The position numbers and the translations under genes were made by a program. From Verrucomicrobiia bacterium (GTDB taxonomy: Bacteria > Verrucomicrobiota > Verrucomicrobiia > Opitutales > Opitutaceae): a stretch of 64,000 nucleotides of DNA. The stretch's first letter is position 1. Each line of letters starts with the position of its first letter. Shown piece after piece: positions 1 through 7,861 of this stretch. Location of the stretch: positions 23,149 through 87,148 of the forward strand of contig WYBX01000078.1 of NCBI GenBank assembly GCA_011525695.1, in the 5' to 3' direction. Under the pieces are notes generated by a model that did not search any database, was not told where the DNA came from, and worked only from the letters and a program-made list of their open reading frames with translations.

Positions 1-265
1 TCCCCGCCGCGACGATGCCGACCGCCGCCAGCGTCCCGCTCAGATACATGATGATCGCATTGCCAGCCGAGGCTGCGGTCTGGAGATCGATCCCTTGCGC
101 CTGGGCAATCGCGGGAAATGCCAGCACTCCCGCGACGAGCATAGCTACCCGCTTCCGATATTCACCAACGTCCGGCCGGACGTCCCACAGGAGCAGTGCC
201 TTTCCAATCATCACCGCGCCGCACAACGATGCCACCCAGGGCATCAGGAACAGTAGCGTTGTCAT
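1..265 (-). CDS. VirB2/TrbC-like conjugative pilin candidate, partial
   Basis: This open frame begins at an ATG at 265 and runs off the left edge of the window without a stop. The start is supported by a strong Shine-Dalgarno (AGGAG) about 8 bases upstream. The 88 visible residues hold an N-terminal hydrophobic stretch, a basic turn (EYRKRV), a second hydrophobic run ending in a signal-peptidase-like AIAQA site, and the start of another hydrophobic segment. A small protein with a signal peptide and two membrane helices is the usual build of T4SS pilins (VirB2/TrbC). A MobF relaxase and a coupling protein lie beside it, which fits. The C-terminal half is not visible, so the family call is an inference. 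Confidence 0.5.
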   Translation of the reverse strand, partial: MTTLLFLMPWVASLCGAVMIGKALLLWDVRPDVGEYRKRVAMLVAGVLAFPAIAQAQGIDLQTAASAGNAIIMYLSGTLAAVGIVAAG

Positions 266-492
266 TTATTTTTCTCCTCATGTCGGCGCTGGTCGGGGGC
301 CGTTCCCCGCGCGCTTGACTCCTTCGCTTCTGCGACGGTTTCAATCGCGTCGGCCGGAGAAGAAGAATTCGCCTACGTTAGACAACGCAGGGCATCTACT
401 GAAAATTCCGTAGCAAACTTACGCAGTGTTTTTCGCTCTGACGAAAACGACGTAGCGCTTTTCTTCGTCTGCAGTTTTCTCGCCGCCAGAGT

Positions 493-876
493 TCACCCCA
501 ACCCCAGGTCGAGTTCAGTCTGCCCCTTCCTCTTTCCGGATGTCTGGGGTGCCTTGATAAAACAGATTTCCGTCGCGAAACTGTCCGCGGCGTGCTCACG
601 GTCCCGCGCCAGCGCCGGCTGCGCGCGAATGCGCGTCAGGGCATGCTCCTCGATGGCAACGAAGAGAGCCGCGAGATTGAAGCCGGCGATGACGACCAGC
701 CAGTCGCCGATCAACACCTTGACGACATCGGGCTCCCCGTAGTCCCACCGCGCCTCAATATAGTGCATCCAGGGGAAGTTCCGCTTGAGACTCTTCCCGT
801 CGTCAAAGGTCACGTGGCTCGGCCGCGCCGCCGTGTCGAAATACTGCCGCGGTTTTTTGAAGGTCGTTCGCTCCAT
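493..876 (-). CDS. Conserved-looking small protein downstream of relaxase
   Basis: A 127-residue protein whose ATG lies just after the relaxase stop, so the two genes are almost certainly co-transcribed. The N-terminal part is basic. A middle region (about residues 50-80) has a hydrophobic stretch around GDWLVVIAGFNLAALFVAIEE that could be a single helix or a buried core. The C-terminal tail is charged. I recognise no family. Tight coupling to a MobF relaxase suggests a role in conjugative transfer, for example as a relaxosome accessory or membrane anchor, but this is guilt by association only. Confidence 0.65.
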   Translation of the reverse strand: MERTTFKKPRQYFDTAARPSHVTFDDGKSLKRNFPWMHYIEARWDYGEPDVVKVLIGDWLVVIAGFNLAALFVAIEEHALTRIRAQPALARDREHAADSFATEICFIKAPQTSGKRKGQTELDLGLG

Positions 877-878
877 CG

Positions 879-3602
879 TCAGGTTTCCATGCTCTCGCGC
901 ACCCCTTCACGCGTCTCGCGCCACCGGGCCGCCATCCCAAACCACATGCTCCGCATCCGTTCGCCCATTCGCCGGAACGGGCGCATCGCGATTTCCTCGG
1001 CGAGCACGATGCGATGCCGGCGCACAAATTCGCTTACAAGCTCGCGGCCCGCATCGGGCCGCGCGAGCCGGGCCAGGACCGGCTCGCGATGCGAGACGTA
1101 GATGCGATGGGCGCCGCGGTAGCGGGTGTTGCCGACATAGAATTGCCGCCGCATCAACGCCCGCTCCGCGACTTCGCCGAGGACGAGTATCGATTCTTCC
1201 GCCGTGCTGCCTTGTGAGCGGTACGACGTCAGGGCATGACCGTACGTCCACGCCCGAAAATCAGCCGGCAGGATCTTGCCATCCGCAAGGATGACCTCGT
1301 TGCTGGCCGGCTCAACCCGCGCGACATCCTTGAAATCGCCGTTGGCGAACCCCTGATCTTCCTCCCTCCCTCGAATCAGAAGACGGTCGCCCGCCGCAAT
1401 CGGCAGCATTTGCGGCCGCCCCACGTCGAAGGCCCCCCGTTGCTTACGCGTAATCTTTGCCGTCCGGCCTTTGGCCCCGCGCACGCTCAGTCCGTCGGGC
1501 AGGATCGCATCAACTTCGGCCGCGGTTCCGCGCTTGAAGAAGCGCGTGTCGCGGACGAATAGCAGCCGGTCGCCGCGCCGGTATTGGTCCCAATGCGCCT
1601 TTTGCTCCTCGCTCCACGCGAGCGGCTTCACCGCCTCCCGGATGACCTCGGCGTCACCGAGCAGTCCCCGGCGGCGCAATGCCTCGCGCGCATGGCCGTT
1701 GAACCGCTCGATTTCCTCCCAAAAGGGAATCACCACCATCGTCTCGACGCCCTGCTTGAGATTGTCGGCATAGTGCTCCGCGGCGCGTTCGAACAACGCT
1801 GCGTCGTCACTCATCTCACGAATCATGCCGCGCCGGGCCGCGTAGTGAAACGCTTCCCATACCTCGCCCGACGCAAGCAGCCGGCTGAACTGCCGATCCT
1901 TCTCCTCCCGCTGCCGCAACACCTCCGAGAGCCGCACAACCGGCGTTCCCGAATGGTGGATGACGTTCCGAAGGGCGTCCCCTCGCTGTACACTATAGTG
2001 CTGCTTTGTGTCGCCAACCAGCAGCAGCCGGGCCCGCTGCTCGTGCGCGATCCGCGTGAGGCGGTCGAGCTGCTCCGTGGACAAAAGCCCTGCTTCGTCC
2101 ACCAGGAGCACTCGCCGCGCCGCCTGAGCCTGCAGCGCCTCGCTCACCAGAAAGCGCTGCACCGTGTCCGCGTGCTCGAATCCCGCCGACACCAGCGCTT
2201 CCCGCGCACGTGTCGTTGGCGCCAATGGCATGAATCGCTGCCCGCCCGTCAGGTGGTGTGCTGTCTCTATGGCGGTGAGCACCGTCGTCTTGCCGGTGCC
2301 GGCGTCGCCGACGAGCACGCACAAGAAGTCCTTGCTCGCGAGCAACGCCCGCGCGGCGGCGGTCTGGCCGCCGGTCAACTTCGCCGGCAGATGCGCCGGC
2401 TCGCCGAGCGGGAATCGCGTGTTGCGGCCGTCGATTACGCGCCGCACCGTTGCCGTCTCCTCGCGATGGATGGCGCGCAGGCTCATCTCCCCGTCGCGAT
2501 GAATCGCGTCGGGATGAGCCGCGAGGGCCTCACGGAGTTCGCGCCACCGATAAAAATCCGGGTGCAATTCGAGCGCCGCGTTCAGTACCTCCCCCTCTCG
2601 CACGACACTGCGCCGCTCGTAAACGTGGCGCAGTGCCGCTTCCATGACGGCGAGCGTCTGGCCGTGCGACGTTTGCTGACGCGGCGCCTGCGAGCGCGCG
2701 CCGCGAACCAGTTCCTCGAGCGCCCGGGCTTCCTCCCGGCTGAGTTCGCGGCGCTGGCGCGCGCGAACTTCCGGCGTGCTGATTTCCGTCAATTTGTTCG
2801 CGCGCGATTCGCGCACAAGAATCTCCACCTCGCGCTTCGTCGGACGGCGGCCCTTTGTTTTCGCGAACTCGTCCGCCAGTTCCTGGACATGGCGCGCGCG
2901 TTTCGAGAAACGCTCGCGCAGATGCTCGACGCCGCGAACCGAAAATCCCTTCGAGTTCATCCCGTAAGGTTCGTAGCCGAGCTGCCGCAGCCGTCCGGCC
3001 AGCTCGCGATACAGAACCTGCCGGAGATACGGCGAGGCGCGAAGCATCTCGGCCGCCTGCAACGCGAACCATTCGTTGCGGCCCGCATCCCAGGTCGCGT
3101 TCGCGAGAACGGTATGCGCGTGCAACTGCGGATCGAGGTCGCGGCTCGCGTCATGAAAAAACAGGGCGCCGATGAAATTGCCGGTGAGCCGAAAGTCCTC
3201 GCTCGTCCGCGAATCGCCGCGGCGCTCCCGCACGGCGGCGAAGCGTTCCATCTCTTCGAGCGCGACCTTGACCGACTCACGAAACGCCACACCGATTCGT
3301 TCGTCGCCCCCAACCATCGCCAGGACGCTCACGTCCTTCGGTGCCGAAAGCTGAATGTCGAAGAACGCCACCCGCTCCTTGTTTTCGCGCGCGGTCATGC
3401 GTTGTCCGGTTAGTGGATGCCGGTTCCGGCGCAGCGCCTCAAACGACCTGGCATCGACCTCACCTTCGAGTCCGAGCGTCTTCGCGCCTTGCCCGATCCA
3501 TTCGCCCTGGATCTGTTTCTCACCCTCCGTCCAGTAGTCGTTCTTGCGCAGATGCCGCGCCAGATAGGTCGCTCCGTTGCGAATGACTCCGACCGTGATC
3601 AT
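879..3602 (-). CDS. MobF-family conjugative relaxase with RecD-like helicase domain
   Basis: A 907-residue protein. The N-terminal third matches the TrwC/TraI relaxase fold: it starts MITVGVIRNGATYLARHL, and the metal-binding His cluster is visible around DPQLHAHTVLANATWD. The C-terminal part is a superfamily 1 RecD-like helicase with Walker A (GDAGTGKTT), a Walker B-like VLLVDEAGLL, and a late RSQGSTAEE motif. Such enzymes nick oriT, stay covalently bound to the 5' end and unwind the strand to be transferred. The ATG at 3602 was chosen because homologous relaxases start at this point; an upstream extension to 3746 adds unrelated sequence. The divergent coupling protein gene supports a conjugative element. 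The family call is firm, but activity is not tested. Confidence 0.93.
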   Translation of the reverse strand: MITVGVIRNGATYLARHLRKNDYWTEGEKQIQGEWIGQGAKTLGLEGEVDARSFEALRRNRHPLTGQRMTARENKERVAFFDIQLSAPKDVSVLAMVGGDERIGVAFRESVKVALEEMERFAAVRERRGDSRTSEDFRLTGNFIGALFFHDASRDLDPQLHAHTVLANATWDAGRNEWFALQAAEMLRASPYLRQVLYRELAGRLRQLGYEPYGMNSKGFSVRGVEHLRERFSKRARHVQELADEFAKTKGRRPTKREVEILVRESRANKLTEISTPEVRARQRRELSREEARALEELVRGARSQAPRQQTSHGQTLAVMEAALRHVYERRSVVREGEVLNAALELHPDFYRWRELREALAAHPDAIHRDGEMSLRAIHREETATVRRVIDGRNTRFPLGEPAHLPAKLTGGQTAAARALLASKDFLCVLVGDAGTGKTTVLTAIETAHHLTGGQRFMPLAPTTRAREALVSAGFEHADTVQRFLVSEALQAQAARRVLLVDEAGLLSTEQLDRLTRIAHEQRARLLLVGDTKQHYSVQRGDALRNVIHHSGTPVVRLSEVLRQREEKDRQFSRLLASGEVWEAFHYAARRGMIREMSDDAALFERAAEHYADNLKQGVETMVVIPFWEEIERFNGHAREALRRRGLLGDAEVIREAVKPLAWSEEQKAHWDQYRRGDRLLFVRDTRFFKRGTAAEVDAILPDGLSVRGAKGRTAKITRKQRGAFDVGRPQMLPIAAGDRLLIRGREEDQGFANGDFKDVARVEPASNEVILADGKILPADFRAWTYGHALTSYRSQGSTAEESILVLGEVAERALMRRQFYVGNTRYRGAHRIYVSHREPVLARLARPDAGRELVSEFVRRHRIVLAEEIAMRPFRRMGERMRSMWFGMAARWRETREGVRESMET

Positions 3603-3906
3603 GTCTTCAGCAACGTCCCGGGCGCGTCGAAATTCAATTGTGAGCACCCGCTGAGTTCGCCGTAGTGCGCCTACGTCAAAAACCGTAGCGCGCTCGTTTC
3701 CGATCGTCCGTCGGCAAAATGAGCCGGAATGGTCGCCGCACATCACCCGCCCTTGGTCCTGAGAAGACGCAATACCCTTATGAGTTCATAAGGAGTCGGG
3801 CAGTCACGTAAGTCGCTATGAATGACGGGCGGGGTATCTACGGCTTTTTCCGTAGCTTCGCGTGCTGGACGCGCCACGTGCATCCGACTTCCTGTGTGCC
3901 GATCCG
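3603..3906. promoter_or_regulatory. Divergent relaxase/coupling-protein intergenic region, candidate oriT
   Basis: About 300 bp between the relaxase start and the coupling protein start, transcribed away on both sides. It holds a perfect 7-bp inverted repeat with a 2-bp loop (CTTATGA/TCATAAG, 3777-3792). It also holds a 6-bp inverted repeat CTACGG/CCGTAG with a T-rich loop (3838-3855) and a set of alternating CGTAG/CTACG words (3661-3688). MobF oriTs usually lie next to the transfer genes and contain inverted repeats near nic. These could equally be operators of a transfer regulator. No nic site was identified. Confidence 0.45.
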
Positions 3907-5544
3907 ATGATTGCGATCACGAAGTTTATCTCGCCGTCCGTCTCCTTTCGCGAATGGTTGCACCACCCACACGCGATCACGGTCGGCTTTTTCGCGCTCG
4001 CGGCGCTCGCGCTCGGGATCGCGCTTTGGCTCGTTTTCCGCAATCTTCGGCACAACGAACCCGGCTTGAAAGCGCCGGCCGCGCTGACGCTCGCGCTTCT
4101 GATCACGGCGGCCGGACTCCTGGGCGCGCGCCGTTTGCCGGACCAGCGATTCCTTCCGGTCGGCGGCGCATTCTGCGTGCTCGCGACGGGCCTGTTCTTC
4201 TTCGCCAACCGGCGCCGGTTCGTGCGCGACCCCGAAGGCCGCATCGTCGCGGATCGCTGGGAAATCGTTTTGCACTTCGCGCGCTTTCGTTGGACGCGCG
4301 ACAAGCTCAACCGTCACTTCTTCGTTTCCGGAGAAACGGGCTCCGGCAAGACGACCGGGATGAACCAGCTCCTGACGGCGCTGATCCGGCGCGACACCCG
4401 GCTTGGTGGCGTCGTGATGGCGAACAAGGGCGACGAGTGGTTCTTCCTGGAATGGCTCGCCAGGAAATATGGCCGGCAATCCGACATCATCCGTCTGCGC
4501 CCGCGCGCCACGGACGATCCGGCCGGACAGCCGCTCGCCCGCCTGAACGTCACGGGCGACGCCCGGTTTCCGTTCACCACCCGCGCACGCATCCTTGTGG
4601 ACACGGCCGCGGCGTTGAACCCGAAGGACGAGAGGAGCTTTTTCAAGATCAAGGGTGCCGCCCACATCGGCCGTGCGCTCGAATTGCTGAGCGACTTGCA
4701 GCGCCCCCCGACCCCGACAAACGCCTACATGCTGCTCACGTCTGAGAAGGAGCTAAAGGCCGCGCTGGATGCCCTGACGGAGTTGGAGCCGAACCCACGG
4801 CGGGTTCACTTGGCCGAAGTGCTGGAGCAATCCTACCTGAAACACGAAGCCAAGGAGCAGCGCGCCGGCGAAGTCGGCACGTCCCAGAACTACCTTGAAT
4901 ATCTCGGCACCCCGGAGATCGCCGATGTTTTCAGCAGCAACGATCCCGACACGTGCTCCATCCTGGACGTGGACAAGGGCAAGATCCTCTGCATCGACGT
5001 GCCGGAGGACTACTCCGTGGAGCGGAAATACATCTTCACCGTCATCAAGCTTCTGCTCTACCGGCATGCGCTGCGCCGTTACGCGCTCCCGGATTACCGG
5101 CGCTACGCGCTCAACCAACTGATTTATTGCGGCGACGAATTCTCGACCGCGATTACGGCCAGCTACGACGGCACCTCGGACTACAACGTCGTGGACAAGC
5201 TGCGCGACTGCTGGCTCATGCTGCTGATTTCCGCCCAGGCGTTCGAATCGCTCATCCCGCCGCAGACCCGGGAACAGGCCGATGTGCTGCTGCTGAACCT
5301 GAAGAACCTCGTCATGTATCGCGCGGCGTCGGAGACCGACGCCCTCCGTTGCGCTAATGCCCTCGGCAAACACTGGGTCGAGCGCGCCACCCGGACGGTG
5401 CATCTTGACCACACGGCCCATACCTATCAGCGGATCGAGGAATACCGGATCCGACCCCATGAATTGCGAAATTTGCCTGACCACACCGCCGTTGTCCGTC
5501 ATTGCACCAATGGCTACAAAAAGGTCTGTCTTCGCCCCGCCTAA
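3907..5544 (+). CDS. VirD4/TraD-type conjugative coupling protein (T4CP)
   Basis: A 545-residue membrane ATPase that would link the relaxosome to the T4SS channel. Three hydrophobic stretches in the first ~110 residues form the membrane anchor. A Walker A (SGETGSGKTTG) follows at about residue 140, then a Walker B-like LIYCGDEFSTAI at about residue 410. Between them are motifs typical of the TraD/TraG/VirD4 ATPase core (GVVMANKGDEWFF). The ATG at 3907 precedes the first membrane helix; a GTG at 3862 would add 15 residues that look unrelated. Neither has a strong ribosome-binding site. It is divergent from the MobF relaxase, as in many mobile elements. Confidence 0.88.
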   Translation: MIAITKFISPSVSFREWLHHPHAITVGFFALAALALGIALWLVFRNLRHNEPGLKAPAALTLALLITAAGLLGARRLPDQRFLPVGGAFCVLATGLFFFANRRRFVRDPEGRIVADRWEIVLHFARFRWTRDKLNRHFFVSGETGSGKTTGMNQLLTALIRRDTRLGGVVMANKGDEWFFLEWLARKYGRQSDIIRLRPRATDDPAGQPLARLNVTGDARFPFTTRARILVDTAAALNPKDERSFFKIKGAAHIGRALELLSDLQRPPTPTNAYMLLTSEKELKAALDALTELEPNPRRVHLAEVLEQSYLKHEAKEQRAGEVGTSQNYLEYLGTPEIADVFSSNDPDTCSILDVDKGKILCIDVPEDYSVERKYIFTVIKLLLYRHALRRYALPDYRRYALNQLIYCGDEFSTAITASYDGTSDYNVVDKLRDCWLMLLISAQAFESLIPPQTREQADVLLLNLKNLVMYRAASETDALRCANALGKHWVERATRTVHLDHTAHTYQRIEEYRIRPHELRNLPDHTAVVRHCTNGYKKVCLRPA

Positions 5545-5568
5545 TCCGACATTTTCGGCGTGAGCGTG

Positions 5569-5859
5569 ATGAGCACGAACGAATCCCCCGACATTAGTGC
5601 GGCAGCGATGATCGCGCTGCGCGCTCAGCCCGACGCGCTGAAGGCCATCACGGCGCGCCTGCGGGTGAAAGAGATGGGGCCGGCCGATCACATCCGCACC
5701 AAACACGAGGTGAAGGCGTGGATTGAGTCGCAGGGAGACGTTGGTGAAGCAGAGGCAATTCTCACGCGCGCCAGGGCGCGGCACGAACTGCAGCGGACGC
5801 AGAACATCACCCAGAAAATGACGGAGCGGCAGCAGCGCGGCCAGCGAATGGGCGACTGA
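5569..5859 (+). CDS. Small charged protein downstream of coupling protein
   Basis: A 96-residue hydrophilic protein rich in Ala, Arg and Glu, 24 bp after the coupling protein stop, so probably in its operon. A GTG at 5560 would add three residues. The C-terminal half (about residues 50-90) looks helical and possibly coiled-coil (EAEAILTRARARHELQ). No family is recognised. Position suggests a transfer-associated protein. Confidence 0.6.
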   Translation: MSTNESPDISAAAMIALRAQPDALKAITARLRVKEMGPADHIRTKHEVKAWIESQGDVGEAEAILTRARARHELQRTQNITQKMTERQQRGQRMGD

Positions 5860-5876
5860 CGGACCTTCCTCCCAGG

Positions 5877-7058
5877 CTAAACGGATTCCTCGATCAACGC
5901 CGCGGTCGCTTCGATCTGAACCAGCACGCCGGGAGGAAGTGAACTATTGGTGATGACGGCGCGGGTCGGCCGGTGCCCGCCGAACGCGCGGGCATAGGCC
6001 GGTTCCATACGCTCCACCAACTTTGGATCGGCCACATGCACCGTTGTGTGCAAGACGCGCGGAAGCGCGCTGCCCGCCGCGACCAGAATCGAGACGAGAT
6101 TTCGGAGCGCCAGCTCGGCCTGCTCCTCCACCGGGATCCGACGTGAATGCCCGGGCGCAGGATCGAAGGGAAGTTGGGGCGAGACATAAACGAGCCCGCC
6201 ATGCACGATCGCTTGTGACGCATGCCCCGCCGGCGCCAGCGCGCCCGGCACATGGATGGTTCTCAACCCGGCGGCACCCATCGAATCGTTGATTCGTCGT
6301 GGTTCGAGGACGAGGCAGAGACAGGTGAGCCCGCCCTCGGCCTTTTCGAATTCGGAAACGTCCACGCTCAGCGTCGTGATGCCGGCCTCGCGCAATCGCT
6401 TTTCCGTCTTCGGGCACGAGCCACTCACCAGCGTCGTTCCTCGAATGGTGAGCGTGTTCGCCGCGAACGGCTCGGTTTCATCGACCGGAATTATAGTCAG
6501 GTTGTCGAACAACGCCGGTTGTACCCAGGTCGGATTGACGATGAGAAAGCGCGGTGGAACGAACGTGCAGGCGGTCTTGAGGTGGGCGCAGTCACGGATT
6601 TCGACCGTGCGGACCTCATACCCGAACGGCTCCACGATTTCCTTCAGCATTCCAATGCCGTCTTCGTTCGTCCGGGCCGATTGTCCGACGAAAAGCGTGT
6701 GCCCAATGCGCAGAACGTCGCCGCCATCCAGCGTGCCGGATCCGCCGATCCGTTGAACCGGCCGGTACTGGGCGAGCACCGGAACGACGCCATCCACTTC
6801 CCGGGATCGCGACGCCGCCCCCAAACGCGCGACCAGAGCCACCTCCGGCAACAGTAGCGCGGTATCCTCGACGAAAACGCTGTCCGGCTGGTCGGGCAAA
6901 GCTGGGACGAACTCGGGTTCGACGCCCAGTTCCTTCAGGACTTTCACGAACGCCGCGTGCTGCTTGCGCGCCAGCGGCACGCTGATCCTGGTCCGCGTCA
7001 GATGGGTAAGCTCACATCGGTCCAGCCGGGGGCTTACTTCTCTCAAGAGCGCGATCAT
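5877..7058 (-). CDS. DDAH-type dimethylargininase fused to a RidA domain
   Basis: A 393-residue two-domain protein. Residues 1 to about 260 match the dimethylarginine dimethylaminohydrolase/amidinotransferase family. Visible motifs are LPDQPDSVFVEDTALL, LDGGDVLRIGHTLFVGQSART, the catalytic His region DCAHLKTACT, PFAANTL, and a Cys-containing GGLTCLCLVLE that fits the nucleophile site. Such enzymes hydrolyse methylated arginines to citrulline and methylamines. The last ~125 residues are a RidA/YjgF domain with the usual GGLVYVSPQLPFDP, a mid-domain VLHTTVHVAD, and PTRAVITNSSLPPGVLVQIE containing the conserved Arg. RidA domains remove reactive enamine/imine intermediates. The ATG at 7058 gives the canonical N-terminus (MIALLREVSP); a GTG at 7085 would add nine residues. 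The gene sits alone between conjugation genes and an IS, so it is probably cargo. Confidence 0.88.
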   Translation of the reverse strand: MIALLREVSPRLDRCELTHLTRTRISVPLARKQHAAFVKVLKELGVEPEFVPALPDQPDSVFVEDTALLLPEVALVARLGAASRSREVDGVVPVLAQYRPVQRIGGSGTLDGGDVLRIGHTLFVGQSARTNEDGIGMLKEIVEPFGYEVRTVEIRDCAHLKTACTFVPPRFLIVNPTWVQPALFDNLTIIPVDETEPFAANTLTIRGTTLVSGSCPKTEKRLREAGITTLSVDVSEFEKAEGGLTCLCLVLEPRRINDSMGAAGLRTIHVPGALAPAGHASQAIVHGGLVYVSPQLPFDPAPGHSRRIPVEEQAELALRNLVSILVAAGSALPRVLHTTVHVADPKLVERMEPAYARAFGGHRPTRAVITNSSLPPGVLVQIEATAALIEESV

Positions 7059-7674
7059 CGGGTGTGAAAGCAGACGTGAAGCCACGAATTTGCATCATGG
7101 TGGCAAAAACTCAAATCCCCAACGGTCCGGCCGAGCAATCACCGGTCTCCCGAATGCGATCATAGCTCAGTCCTTGGCCGGCACGCTGGCGGATACGGAG
7201 AACACTCGCAATCTCGTCAAGATGGAGTGTTCACCTACTTGAGCTCCGGCGTGCGGCTTTTTGTGCTGCTGAATTCGATTCAGAAGTCTCGCAAACCGCC
7301 ATTCCAGCCCAACGCGATCCGGTTCGAAAGCCGGCTCGGTTGGCCGGAGGAGGGGCTGGCCGGCCAAACGGGAGTTCTTCCTTTGCCCCCGAGACCTACG
7401 CGGTTCGATGTGTCGCGAGACACGCCAGACAGCACTCGAGTCCGGTGCGATCAAGCTTTCATCGAGCACTCAGTGGTGATTCCTTCAAAGTGCGAACGCA
7501 TAAGTACCGGAATACCGGCAGCTTTTAGGTCTTCCAAGTCGCGCCGGACCGCGCTCAAATTAGCCGCGCGATCGCCATTGCGCCTTCCGGCTTCGCTGGC
7601 GGGACCAGCTCGATGGCACAGCCGCGCATCGGCCTCTCTCGGGCCTCGAAGTTAACGACCATCTTTCCAGCTAA
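7059..7674. other. Gap with no convincing gene
   Basis: About 600 bp between the DDAH-RidA gene and the HNH fragment. Open frames here on either strand have no recognisable protein features. A short inverted motif lies around 7345-7365 (GGCTGGCCGGCC). It may hold promoters for the divergent neighbours, but I cannot identify them. Confidence 0.4.
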
Positions 7675-7760
7675 ATGAGCAATAGTCGTCCGGCCATCCC
7701 GATCGCAATAAAGCGCGAGGTCCTTTTCGAGGCGCGACACCATTGTGCGGTTTGCTGCAA
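7675..7760 (+). pseudogene. 5' fragment of HNH-helicase gene, cut off by IS21
   Basis: From an ATG at 7675 the frame reads an N-terminal HNH lead-in: IPIAIKREVLFEARHHCAVC, then CN at the junction with the IS. This is the usual start of an HNH endonuclease domain, with the first Cys pair. The rest of the domain (PLPLEQAHVVPW, ENLIALCANCH) lies on the far side of the IS at 10389 onward. Removing the IS and one copy of the 7-bp target duplication joins the two parts in frame. The fragment cannot make a working domain alone. No clear ribosome-binding site is seen. Confidence 0.8.
7754..7760. repeat. IS21 target-site duplication, left copy (right copy 10382-10388)
   Basis: GCTGCAA occurs immediately outside both IS ends (7754-7760 and 10382-10388). 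IS21-family transposition creates 4-8 bp duplications, so 7 bp is in range and marks the exact insertion point. Confidence 0.85.
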
Positions 7761-7861
7761 TGTCAGCGGTCGGGTAAAACCAGCCAGTAGGGAACGGGTC
7801 AAAACCAGCCACCTTTGAGCGAGGATTGGCGCCTGGAGCGACATGGGTTGCAACCGGCGCG

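Noticed and set aside
1584..3413. A 609-residue open frame on the plus strand opposite the relaxase gene
   Set aside because: It is the antisense of a clear MobF relaxase, has a high Arg/Leu/His composition typical of GC-driven shadow frames, and no domain is visible.
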